In this document: positions 1 through 7,825 of the stretch, one piece after another
Numbering within the stretch: the first letter of the stretch is position 1
Layout: every line of letters starts with the position of its first letter
Assembly (NCBI GenBank): GCA_036843405.1
Contig: DAITSJ010000034.1
Span: 1 to 19,154 of the forward strand
Direction: 5' to 3'
Source: DGNJ01 sp002388905
GTDB taxonomy: Bacteria; Pseudomonadota; Gammaproteobacteria; Pseudomonadales; Porticoccaceae
DNA: 19,154 nucleotides
Made by a program: the position numbers and the translations under genes
The notes under the pieces: generated by a model
What the model was told of the DNA's origin: nothing
Databases searched by the model: none
The model's input: only the letters and a program-made list of their open reading frames with translations

Positions 1-1152
1 CCTGGTCCGGGTCGTTCATGGCGGTCTTGCGGCCCAGGAGGTCATAGCCGATCACCGTGGCGTTGCCCGCGTTGTCGGTGGTTCGCGTGAGGTTACCCTG
101 GGCATCGTACTGGTAGCTGACGGTGCCGCCCAGGTTGTCGGTGATCTGCACCAGTTGACCGAGCACGTTTTTCACCTCGGTCTTGCTCTGGTTCTGGTCA
201 TTGGTGGTAACCGTGGTGAGGCCATTGTAACTGACCGTGCCCTGGCTGTTGTCCGGCAGCACGGTCTGGGTGACCCGGCCCAGCAGGTCGTAGGTGAGGT
301 TCGTCCAGAAAGCACCCTGTCCGCTGTAGTACGGTTCCGAACGGCGCTTGACCCGGCCGACGTTGTCGTACTCCGTCCTGGTGAGAATCCAGGTGCCGGC
401 AAAGCCCTTCTTGGCGCTGCCCACGCTACGACCGAGCTTGTCGAAGCATTCCCGGCTCTCGCCGCCACCGGCGGAGCGCGCCTTGCTGAAGTACACCGTG
501 CCCGAGGGACAGACGCCGCCGGTGCCGTTGTGCAGTGTGGTAGCCTGCCAGGCGCCGGTGGTATCCGCCTCGAAGTAGCGGATTCCCCTCGCGGTATAAC
601 GGTTGTAATTGGTGACGTAGGCGGTGCCATTGACGTCGGTGAAGTTGCGAACTTCCAGGGGCGCGCCATAGGCGTTGCGGGAAACCACCTCCGAAGTCTT
701 GCGGCCCAGACAATCGTAGGTGGTGTTGACGTAGCGCCCGCGCGAGTCATAGACAGCCGTATCCACGTCGCAGCGGGTAACGCTGTCCGCCACGGTCTTT
801 GCGCGCACCTTGTTGCCAAAGCTGTCGTAGCTGTGGGTGGTGGCAATCGCGAAACCAGTACCCGGCTCCACCGTCTCAGTTCGGAGCAATCCTTTTAGCG
901 CCCCGGAGGTATAATAGTCAAAGCTGGACGTGCGCGTGGCCGTTTTCTCGTAACTGCCGTTGCCGTCCTCATCCCGCTTGTGGGTGACCACGGCGTGGGA
1001 GAGCCGGCCCTTCGATTGGCTGTAGGTTGCGCCCAGCCCCGGCGGGGCATAGGTGTTGGCGGTCACTTTCTGGAAATTGCGACCACCACCGCTTGTGGTC
1101 ACCTTAATCTGGGTGGGGTTCCCGTAACTGTCGTACACGTTTTCGGTGGTGA
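1..1152 (-). repeat. RHS/YD repeats, continuing past the left edge
   Basis: Degenerate repeats with the YD..GR.T signature are visible from about residue 1720 onward. Examples are VYDSYGNPTQIKV, HSYDSFGNKVRAKTV, YDCLGRKTSEV, FDKLGRSVGSAK, EYDNVGRVKRRSEP, TYDLLGRVTQTVLPD and YDAQGNLTRTTDNAG. These repeats form the spiral beta shell of RHS proteins. The series is still going at base 1, so the RHS core (the DPxG...-type self-cleavage region) and the C-terminal tip lie outside. Confidence 0.9.
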
Positions 1153-4100
1153 CCGCTTGCACCAGAGAGCCGTTGTTTAGGTCATAGGTCTTCTCGACGG
1201 ATTGCTCGATAAACGGTTTGACAGCCCCTAATGAAGCGGTGCCGTTGTTGGCCGCCGAGCCCGGCCAGCCGCTCTGCCAGCCCTTGAGCTTCCAGGTATT
1301 GGTGGCGGAGCTGACCAAAGCGCCATTGCCCTTGCGTACTTCGGTGCTGATCGGGTAACCGATAAAGGGCCAGTCCTGGCGATAGGAAGTGGTGGTCTCC
1401 ACCTGGGTCTGGATATCCCTTGTCTTGATTTTTTCAAAGCCCAGGTAGCCCCGGCCGGAAGCCTGGATTTTGGCTTCCGCGTAAAAGTACTCGATGGCAC
1501 TCTTGGCGCCATTATTGACACTGCCCGGGGATGAACCCGCTTTGGGGGCGCTGCTGTCGACTCGTGTGACTACCGGGATGGGGCCATTGAGTTCCAGTAC
1601 GGGCTTGTTTTTCCCCAGGGTCTGGCTGCCCGAAGGCAACCCCCAGCCACCGTTAAGGACGCTGTAGAAGGTGTCGGTGTCCGCCAGGGTCATGGTATAG
1701 GGAATGCAGCCACTGGCGAACGGGTTGTTAAAGCAAAACTCCGTCTCGGTCGTGGTGCTACCGATGCCCAGTCGTTCGTAATGGCCGCTGATGCCCAGGG
1801 GTTTATAGGTGATATCGGTTTCCGCGCCAAGGCCATTGGTGATTCCTGTGATCAGGTTGCGAGGCTGGTTGGTGCCTGTGCCAGGATAGGTGGACAACGT
1901 ATCGCTCTGGACTTTCACGTAATCAACGATACCGTCGCCCGTCATATCCAAATAAATATGGGCATGTTTGTCATTGCCATTGGTATTGCGGATCGCTATT
2001 GCGGTATTGAAACCACCACTTGAGGGATTCCATACCAGTGCTTTTAGTTTAGCGGCTGCAACATCGTGCCAGAGAATATCCGCGTAGCCGTCGTCATTGT
2101 AATCGACGATTTGTACTGTTTGAGAGTCGGCTCCGGCCATGCCGCTGACAGCTTGCTGCGGGCCGAATCCGGCCCCCGTGCTGGCGCGGAAGTACCAGCT
2201 TTCGTCCTGACCGGCACTGGTAATGTGGTACAGGATATCCGTCAATCCATCCTGATTGAAATCAGCGAATTTGACATTGCGCGTTGTCTGGAGTCCGAAA
2301 TCCTCCTGGACAAAGACTGAGTGAAATGTTTCGACACCAGATTCCTCGACTACCAGGTAATCAGCGACATAATTGGTGTAATGCAGAAAGTCGGAATTGT
2401 AGGTGAAGGAACTCTCGAGAAGAATATCCTGTAGGCCATCGCCGTTGAAATCCGCTCCGGAGTAGACCCCGTAGTTGGCAAAATAAAAACCATGATCAGG
2501 CACCGTACCGAGCGTAATCGCGGCGCCGAACTTGTAAAACTGGTTGGAAGTGAGGGGCTGGCTCTGGTCCCGTACCAGATACCTCGCAACGATAGTGGTA
2601 TCGTTTTGAATATAAACCGCATCGATCAAGCCATCGGAGTTGATATCGGCGAAGGCGGTATTTCTTGAAGTCATGGCGGTGTTTATCGGCGTGGTGGAGA
2701 GTTTCCAGCTGCCATCCGCCTGGGGCAGGGATAGATAAACCCGCCAGATACCCTGAAGGTAGACAATCACATCCTGGCGACCGTCGCCGTTGTAATCCAT
2801 CACCCTGATACGGTTGGTATTCCAGGAACTGACATTGGCACCATCCGCATAGAATTGCCGGATGGGGCCAAAACCGCCATTGTCGTCGGCTATGGCGTAT
2901 TTTCCGTACTGGTCATGGATATCCCCGTCGTTATCGAAATCCGGCTCGTTCCATACCAGGTCGAGGCGCCCATCACCATTGATATCGATAGGTTTATAGT
3001 CCGTCACAGTGCGATCGTCCTGTGTACTCATGATGATCTGACTGGAATGGGAGGATGCGAAACCGGGTTGCGGCAAATTCCAAGTGAACGAGGTGGCCGG
3101 CAGGCAGGTCGAGCCTTTGCACTCTTGTATCGAGGCAAGGCGGCTCAGCTTGTCGCTGGTGTGCTGCGAATTATAGGTTAGCTTGTACTTGCGCAACTCG
3201 TTTCCCCCATTGAAAGACTGAACGGATGTCAAACGTTTTGCCGTTTTGAACTGATAACCCGCGATGTAACCGGCAATATCGTCGTTACGTCCGGCATAGT
3301 TAAACTTCAGATGAGCGCCCTGCCCGGAGGGACCGGCATTGCTGCCGTACGCGTAGCGGATCTCATCGATGCGCTGCCCGTCGCTGTCGTTGGCATAGGT
3401 AAACCAAATCGGATTGCCGACACTGTCCTCGAATTTGTTGATGGCCCAGGTAAGAATATTGGCGGTCGCGCCGGCCTTTTGCTTGGCATCCGCAGTGTTG
3501 CCGTAATAACTGACGGAGCCGTCCTTGCGCTCCAACTTAAAATAGGCCGGATTGCCCGTGGTGCCGCCTTTGGCGGTGATCACGGCAAAGCTGTCGATCT
3601 CGGTTTTGTAGGTGGAATCCGGCGCGCCATAGGTACCGCCGGCCAACAGCAACCGCTGGCCGTCGAGACAGAACCTGTCCCCTGCCGTCCAGGTAATAGA
3701 GGCTGCGCTATTGTCCTGATGAAGCGTTTTTCGGCACCGGGTCACGGCACTTAAGCCTTCGATTGACCAGCCAAGACCCAGCAGCCCGTTACCGCCCTGG
3801 CTTGAGTAATTAAGGCTGATCTGCGGCTCGACACCGGCCGTGCCCGGTGCGGTGGCGACAGGAGTACTGTAGGTCGCCGCCCCGCTTTCGTTGACCCGGA
3901 AATTACCGCTCAGACTGCCGACCTGATCACTGGCGTCGATCTCGGCCTGCGATACGAGGCTCGTGAGGTTGCCGATGGCATCGTAGGGCGCGGGCGGGGC
4001 TTGTGGTGGCTCGGTCAACGAGACATTCACCGTGTAAACCGGACTGTAGCCGGTACAGCCCTGGTTATTGCAGGCTCTCACCCGATAATCGAAGGTGCCG

Positions 4101-6316
4101 TAGGCGGTGGTTGCCACCGCGTTGCTGGCCGTTGGTCCGCTATATATGTTGGTCCAATTGCCACTGGAAGGGCGTTCTTCCAGTTCATAATGATTAACCG
4201 TGCCCGTGGAATCGGCCCAGGACAGGGTGAAAGTGCTCTGGTCCGTGACGGTGGCGGGCCCGGAAATATCACCGGGCATGCCCAGCATGCTGACCACTAG
4301 CGTTTGCGAGGCCGTATACGCAGTACAGCCGATGGCATTGCAGGCGCGGACACGGTAACCGTAGGTGCCATCGCCCTGCCCGGACAGACTGGAGCTGGTG
4401 GCGGCGGTATCCTGAATGGTCGACCACGGGCCGCCGTTGACCTGCTCCTGAAGGGTGTAATGAGTTGCGGTACCGCCTCCGGACTGCCAGGAGACAGTAT
4501 AGGCCCCGGTAATATCACCGGAAGGCGCCGTCAGGCCGGTGGGTGTCGCAACGTAGGCGAGCGTCGAGATAGGGGTTGTGGCATACGCACTGCAGCCGTC
4601 ATAAGTGCTGACCGTATTACAGGCACGAATCCAATAGCGGTACTCACCGTCCGCCAGAGCGGAGAATGCTTTCGACAACGCCACTCCTTCATAGACTTTC
4701 GTCCAGTTTGCATCGTTAATCTTGCGGTACACCTGATATTTGTCGACCGTACCCGCCGCCGCGCCCCAGGAGACCGTATGGCTTCCGGTGATACTATTGT
4801 CGGGGTTGATAGACGCGGCTCCCGGTTGGCCGGGGGCGTTGGCGACAATGGTGCCGGAGGCGGTTTGATAGGCACCACAGCCTTCCGTGTTACATGCGCG
4901 TACACGATAGTCATAGACGCCATCGACCAATCCGCTTATGTTATGGGATAGGCCGGCGCCCACGTAAATCTGAGCCCAGGCTCCACTGCCTTGTCTTTGC
5001 TCCAATTCATAATCGTTCACTGTGCCGGACGAAGCTCCCCAGGAAACCGTAAAGGCGCCGTCGTCGTCGGCGGCGGGCACCGCCATCGTGCCGGGAACAC
5101 CGGGAAAACTTGCGACCATGGTATCCCCGGACGTTTGGTAGCCGCTGCATGTTGTGTAGGTGCTCTCCTGATTACAGGCCCGGACACGAAAATTATAGGT
5201 CCCGCTGCTTAAGCCCGAGACGGCTTTAGAGGTTCCGGCACCACTATAAACCTGGCTCCATGAGCCACCGTCCAGCCTCTGTTCCAAGCGGTAGTTGTCC
5301 ACCGAACCCGCTGACGTCCCCCAATTGACCGTGAAAGCGCCGTCACTGTCGCTCGAAGGGGTTGTGATACTCGGCGGAACGCCAGGTTGGTTCGCGACAA
5401 TGGTCGTGCCCGATGTCCGGTAACTACTGCACACGGTATGGGTGCTTACCGTGTTGCAGGCCCTCACCCGGTATTTATAGCTCGCGTCGCCCAGCCCGCT
5501 AACAGCCTTTGAAAGCCCTGTGCTGCTGTATATCTGATTCCAGCCCCCCCCATTGACCTGTTGCTGCAGCCGGTAGCTATCGACATTGCCGGTTGCGCCA
5601 CCCCAGCTTACTGTGAAAGCCCCGTTATTATCGGTGGCGGGAGAGCTAATGCTTGACGGTACGCCAGGGCTACTGGCCACGATCGTCGTCCCCGAGTTTC
5701 GGTATCCGGTACAGCCGGCAGAATTACATGCCTGGACCCGATATTTATAAGTGCCATCCCCCAGCCCGCTTACTGCTTTGGAAAGATTACCGCCGGCGTA
5801 TATCTGCGACCAGCTTCCACCGTTCATTTGTTGCTGCAGCTTATAGCTTCCTGCCGTTCCCGACGAGGCTCCCCAGGAGACGGTAAATGCACCGTTGTCA
5901 TCCACGGAAGGAGAATTTATAGATGATGGAACACCGACACGTAACACTTCAACGGTAATGAGAAATGTATTGGGCGGAGGCACACATACTATCGAACCAT
6001 AAACCTGACAGAGCCCCGTGATACTATAGGTATATGTTCCGTCTGGTTTGTTGGTAAATGAATATGAGCCGGAGGGCGTGCTTATTTCGTAACCGAGTAT
6101 GTTAACAGTAGATGTATAGTTTAGGGTTTCGGTCAAGCCGCTAGCATACTGGCTTATGTCTGACCAGTTGAGAGTGTAATTGCCGGTAACTGAACTGGAA
6201 GTGGAAGCGGATAAAACCGGTTCAGCCGATAGTGCTGGAATATATAAAAAAACGAAGCATAGAAAGATACAAAACCTGAACGATCCCGAACCTGAAGAAA
6301 GACTCCCTTCTTTCAT
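1..6316 (-). CDS. Giant secreted FN3 / SpvB / FG-GAP / RHS (YD-repeat) protein, 3' end beyond the window
   Basis: I read this frame codon by codon from the ATG at 6316-6314 to base 2 and found no stop: at least 2105 codons, with the C-terminus off the left edge. An AAGGGAG ribosome site lies about 10 nt before the ATG. Residues 1-31 form a Sec signal peptide (hydrophobic run CIFLCFVFLYIPALSA, probable cleavage LSA|EP). Then come a divergent beta module (about 32-128), seven fibronectin-III-like modules (about 129-765), an SpvB/TcaC N-terminal-type domain (about 775-860, with GVEPQISLNYSSQGGNGLLG and GLGWSIEGLS), seven FG-GAP/VCBS loops (about 1109-1465), and YD repeats from about 1720 (e.g. 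YDLLGRVT, YDAQGNLTRTTD, YDLLGRKTAMNDPDQ). SpvB plus RHS repeats is the architecture of Tc-toxin B/C and RHS polymorphic proteins, in which the repeats build a shell around a C-terminal toxin. Here the export signal and FN3 array suggest a secreted or surface form. The C-terminal core and any toxin or immunity gene are not visible. The FN3 half is visibly more AT-rich than the RHS half. Confidence 0.93.
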   Translation of the reverse strand, partial: MKEGSLSSGSGSFRFCIFLCFVFLYIPALSAEPVLSASTSSSVTGNYTLNWSDISQYASGLTETLNYTSTVNILGYEISTPSGSYSFTNKPDGTYTYSITGLCQVYGSIVCVPPPNTFLITVEVLRVGVPSSINSPSVDDNGAFTVSWGASSGTAGSYKLQQQMNGGSWSQIYAGGNLSKAVSGLGDGTYKYRVQACNSAGCTGYRNSGTTIVASSPGVPSSISSPATDNNGAFTVSWGGATGNVDSYRLQQQVNGGGWNQIYSSTGLSKAVSGLGDASYKYRVRACNTVSTHTVCSSYRTSGTTIVANQPGVPPSITTPSSDSDGAFTVNWGTSAGSVDNYRLEQRLDGGSWSQVYSGAGTSKAVSGLSSGTYNFRVRACNQESTYTTCSGYQTSGDTMVASFPGVPGTMAVPAADDDGAFTVSWGASSGTVNDYELEQRQGSGAWAQIYVGAGLSHNISGLVDGVYDYRVRACNTEGCGAYQTASGTIVANAPGQPGAASINPDNSITGSHTVSWGAAAGTVDKYQVYRKINDANWTKVYEGVALSKAFSALADGEYRYWIRACNTVSTYDGCSAYATTPISTLAYVATPTGLTAPSGDITGAYTVSWQSGGGTATHYTLQEQVNGGPWSTIQDTAATSSSLSGQGDGTYGYRVRACNAIGCTAYTASQTLVVSMLGMPGDISGPATVTDQSTFTLSWADSTGTVNHYELEERPSSGNWTNIYSGPTASNAVATTAYGTFDYRVRACNNQGCTGYSPVYTVNVSLTEPPQAPPAPYDAIGNLTSLVSQAEIDASDQVGSLSGNFRVNESGAATYSTPVATAPGTAGVEPQISLNYSSQGGNGLLGLGWSIEGLSAVTRCRKTLHQDNSAASITWTAGDRFCLDGQRLLLAGGTYGAPDSTYKTEIDSFAVITAKGGTTGNPAYFKLERKDGSVSYYGNTADAKQKAGATANILTWAINKFEDSVGNPIWFTYANDSDGQRIDEIRYAYGSNAGPSGQGAHLKFNYAGRNDDIAGYIAGYQFKTAKRLTSVQSFNGGNELRKYKLTYNSQHTSDKLSRLASIQECKGSTCLPATSFTWNLPQPGFASSHSSQIIMSTQDDRTVTDYKPIDINGDGRLDLVWNEPDFDNDGDIHDQYGKYAIADDNGGFGPIRQFYADGANVSSWNTNRIRVMDYNGDGRQDVIVYLQGIWRVYLSLPQADGSWKLSTTPINTAMTSRNTAFADINSDGLIDAVYIQNDTTIVARYLVRDQSQPLTSNQFYKFGAAITLGTVPDHGFYFANYGVYSGADFNGDGLQDILLESSFTYNSDFLHYTNYVADYLVVEESGVETFHSVFVQEDFGLQTTRNVKFADFNQDGLTDILYHITSAGQDESWYFRASTGAGFGPQQAVSGMAGADSQTVQIVDYNDDGYADILWHDVAAAKLKALVWNPSSGGFNTAIAIRNTNGNDKHAHIYLDMTGDGIVDYVKVQSDTLSTYPGTGTNQPRNLITGITNGLGAETDITYKPLGISGHYERLGIGSTTTETEFCFNNPFASGCIPYTMTLADTDTFYSVLNGGWGLPSGSQTLGKNKPVLELNGPIPVVTRVDSSAPKAGSSPGSVNNGAKSAIEYFYAEAKIQASGRGYLGFEKIKTRDIQTQVETTTSYRQDWPFIGYPISTEVRKGNGALVSSATNTWKLKGWQSGWPGSAANNGTASLGAVKPFIEQSVEKTYDLNNGSLVQAVTTENVYDSYGNPTQIKVTTSGGGRNFQKVTANTYAPPGLGATYSQSKGRLSHAVVTHKRDEDGNGSYEKTATRTSSFDYYTSGALKGLLRTETVEPGTGFAIATTHSYDSFGNKVRAKTVADSVTRCDVDTAVYDSRGRYVNTTYDCLGRKTSEVVSRNAYGAPLEVRNFTDVNGTAYVTNYNRYTARGIRYFEADTTGAWQATTLHNGTGGVCPSGTVYFSKARSAGGGESRECFDKLGRSVGSAKKGFAGTWILTRTEYDNVGRVKRRSEPYYSGQGAFWTNLTYDLLGRVTQTVLPDNSQGTVSYNGLTTVTTNDQNQSKTEVKNVLGQLVQITDNLGGTVSYQYDAQGNLTRTTDNAGNATVIGYDLLGRKTAMNDPDQ
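1922..2990 (-). repeat. Seven FG-GAP/VCBS calcium-loop motifs (SpvB-associated beta-propeller segment)
   Basis: Seven DxxxDGxxD motifs occur in order: DINGDGRLD (near 2990), DYNGDGRQD (near 2801), DINSDGLID (near 2647), DFNGDGLQD (near 2453), DFNQDGLTD (near 2264), DYNDDGYAD (near 2104) and DMTGDGIVD (near 1948). They are spaced roughly 150-190 bp apart. Such motifs are the Ca-binding turns of FG-GAP/VCBS propeller blades, so a seven-bladed propeller is a reasonable inference. In Tc-toxin B components the same region sits between the SpvB domain and the RHS shell. Confidence 0.85.
4020..5932 (-). repeat. Array of seven fibronectin-III-like modules within the giant RHS protein
   Basis: Seven protein repeats of about 90-97 residues follow one another. 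Each contains a GAFTVSWG-like strand, Y.L.Q...G..W..IY, an SKAVSGL..G.Y.YRVRACN segment and a C..Y ending. Approximate starts on the minus strand are 5932, 5662, 5380, 5098, about 4822, about 4555 and about 4275. Every module keeps one Cys in the ACN motif and a second Cys before the final C..Y, which would suit a disulfide in an exported protein. The gap between the cysteines comes in two sizes. Modules 1, 4, 6 and 7 are short (NSAGC, NTEGC, NAIGC, NNQGC). Modules 2, 3 and 5 are long (NTVSTHTVC, NQESTYTTC, NTVSTYDGC). FN3 modules in bacterial extracellular proteins usually act as spacers or carbohydrate/cell-surface contacts; the role here is inferred. Confidence 0.85.
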
Positions 6317-6404
6317 AACTCCAATACTCCCTTTTTCTGGCTATTTTTATATACTCGACGTTTTTACCGATAAAAAAACACACAGATACCCCTAAGACCT
6401 GGCA

Positions 6405-6416
6405 CGTTATATAACG
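6405..6416. promoter_or_regulatory. Perfect 12-bp palindrome, possible operator
   Basis: CGTTATATAACG is self-complementary and lies about 90 bp upstream of the start of the giant RHS gene. Position and symmetry suit a dimeric regulator site, but I do not recognise it as any named box and AT-rich palindromes arise by chance. Confidence 0.25.
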
Positions 6417-6771
6417 ATCAATTAGTTAAAAAATTCAGTTGCCTTTCGTCCTTGATTTCTGGATATCATCCAATGAATTCGGGAGAGTATCGGGAATTTT
6501 CAAAGGCAGGCTATTTCGAGTTAGAAATGATATCCCTATAAGTCTTTCATCCTTTTCTATCTTTTTGATAACCGGTTTTTTCCCGGTTCGTTGCCAAATT
6601 TCTTATTTCTTTTGTTTTATAGCGCCCAAAATTAGGGGAAAGAATAGCAGCTGTCAATCGCAACCCCATCAATAAATAATACCTTTTTGACATTAAAATA
6701 GAATTTTATATAACTTTGTTATCCTCTCTACTGGATGTGTTATCGACGGCTGCCAATTGCGCAAGCAGATA

Positions 6772-6777
6772 TATAAT
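6772..6777 (+). promoter_or_regulatory. Candidate -10 box for the gspC-M operon
   Basis: A consensus TATAAT lies in the AT-rich gap facing the operon. No good -35 hexamer is found 16-18 nt upstream, so the match may be chance or depend on an activator. It is about 375 bp before the gspC ATG. Confidence 0.25.
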
Positions 6778-7085
6778 TGGATTCCCCAGTGCGCACTGAG
6801 ATTTTATCTTGACAATCTACCACCGATGGTACCGGCTGATCTTGTGAACCAGCCTCGGATTTCGATTGTAGCGTAAGCAACCCCTTTGGTATCAGCAGAG
6901 GTCTTGCTATCGCCGGTAAGAATCTAAAAGCCGAACGGTGTAACTTTTCGACAAGGAACGACTTTAACTTACATTATTTAATGAGTTGATCGCTATATAG
7001 AAAGAGGAAACCTACTGGAGGGGATCGCCGCAGCCGTAGTGACAAATCACACCAAGGGGCGTAAAGTCACCTTTGCCATGGAACA

Positions 7086-7116
7086 TTAACCTTTTGGGGA
7101 TGCCGGGAAAGGCTAA
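7086..7116 (+). other. Stem-loop in the gspC leader
   Basis: TTAACCTTT (7086-7094) pairs with AAAGGCTAA (7108-7116) with one mismatch around a 13-nt G-rich loop. The structure ends 34 nt before the gspC start codon and is not followed by a T-tract, so it is not a typical terminator. It could affect translation or stability of the leader; it does not match a riboswitch consensus that I can recall. Confidence 0.35.
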
Positions 7117-7150
7117 CAGGGACAAGGCTTCGCAGGGATAGAGAAGAATA

Positions 7151-7825
7151 ATGAAACACTCGCCATGTTTTTTTACAGGGGAAGGTCTTTCCACCGCTCG
7201 CAGCTCCTCAGTTGTCATCACTATAATCGCAAGCCTGGGCTTGGGCACGATTATCCTGCTGGCCCACACGGATTACCGGCTAATGCTGAGCCTGGAATCC
7301 GGGGTTCAACCGGGAGCCTTTGACCAAACCCTTCCTCAAAACACAGTAAACGACAACGCCCAACTGGCCGCGGATGCCGACGTTTACACGCTCTTTGGCG
7401 AGGCTACCGGGAAACCGGGTGATTCAACCGATACGGCGCCACTCCCGGAGACAAACCTCGATCTCACCTTAAAGGGTACGTTTACCCACGACAACCCAGC
7501 CAAAGCCAGCTCTCTTATAAGCGCCGGCGGAGAACCTGCCAAGCGTATTTTTACAGGCCAAGAGGTCATCGCCGGAGCGAAGCTGATTGAGGTCGGAGAG
7601 GGAAGCGTCGTACTGCTTCGAAACGGCCGTAACGAAATATTGAAATTGCCCTTTTTCACAGCATCCGACAGTTCACCTCAAGCCATAAAAGCCGTGTCGA
7701 GCACACGCGCCACTTCTGCCAAGTCTCCTACCCGGCACCGGAATACCGCGAGGTTCACGGATGATCAGCAGCGAACCCTGCTACGGGAGCGTCTCGAAAA
7801 GCTCAGATCCAGCAACGGAAAATAA
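7151..7825 (+). CDS. gspC: Type II secretion system protein C (GspC), PDZ-less, inner-membrane/periplasmic linker
   Basis: First gene of the secretion operon. GspC anchors in the inner membrane and its periplasmic HR domain contacts the N-terminal domains of the secretin GspD. Visible parts are a short cytoplasmic N-terminus, one membrane segment at residues 20-38 (VVITIIASLGLGTIILLA) and an HR-type domain at about 75-165. The HR domain carries the motifs YTLFGE, NLDLTLKGTF and the typical ending of a strand in VVLLRNGRNEILKL. At 224 residues it is shorter than PDZ-bearing GspC. The C-terminus is a basic linker plus a charged helix (QQRTLLRERLEKLRSS) that could be a short coiled coil, as in Pseudomonas XcpP, which also lacks PDZ. 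A weak AGGGA/AGAGAAG ribosome site precedes the ATG. The stop codon overlaps the gspD start by one base. Confidence 0.88.
   Translation: MKHSPCFFTGEGLSTARSSSVVITIIASLGLGTIILLAHTDYRLMLSLESGVQPGAFDQTLPQNTVNDNAQLAADADVYTLFGEATGKPGDSTDTAPLPETNLDLTLKGTFTHDNPAKASSLISAGGEPAKRIFTGQEVIAGAKLIEVGEGSVVLLRNGRNEILKLPFFTASDSSPQAIKAVSSTRATSAKSPTRHRNTARFTDDQQRTLLRERLEKLRSSNGK

Larger units (their letters stand above)
6317..7150. other. AT-rich divergent intergenic region between the RHS giant and gspC
   Basis: I see no convincing gene here. Short open frames exist (for example 6439-6675, which begins at TTG without a ribosome site) but show no family resemblance. The region is clearly more AT-rich than the genes to its right. 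It must hold both divergent promoters. It contains a 12-bp perfect palindrome (6405-6416), a TATAAT hexamer facing gspC (6772-6777), a TATATA element facing the RHS gene near 6349-6354 with a poor TTTTTA about 17 nt upstream, and a stem-loop at 7086-7116. A long 5' leader to gspC of about 370 nt would follow if the TATAAT is used. Confidence 0.6.

Noticed and set aside
155..898. 247-codon plus-strand open frame opposite the RHS region
   Set aside because: It is codon-register antisense of the real minus-strand RHS gene, and its open state follows from that gene's codon bias. It has no family resemblance and no ribosome site.
4304..4951. 215-codon plus-strand open frame opposite the FN3 modules
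   Set aside because: Antisense shadow; the minus strand carries clear FN3 repeats in the same stretch.
4020..5932. Regularly spaced repeats considered as a CRISPR array
   Set aside because: Period is about 280 bp, the copies are diverged at DNA level and lie in one open frame; they are protein modules.
6439..6675. 78-codon plus-strand frame in the divergent gap
   Set aside because: TTG start without ribosome site, AT-driven composition, no recognisable domain.
7018..7089. Short frame reading VTNHTKGRKVTFAMEH, faintly like a histone H4 C-terminus
   Set aside because: No usable start codon upstream before a stop, only about 34 residues, and the resemblance is too weak to support a gene.
7018..7140. 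Possible c-di-GMP (GEMM-I) riboswitch in the gspC leader
   Set aside because: Some GCAAAG/GGCTAA-like words are present, but the conserved GEMM core order and tetraloop-receptor elements are not.
7012..7269. 85-codon minus-strand frame overlapping the gspC start
   Set aside because: Overlaps the gspC N-terminus and leader, with no homology or ribosome site; chance frame.
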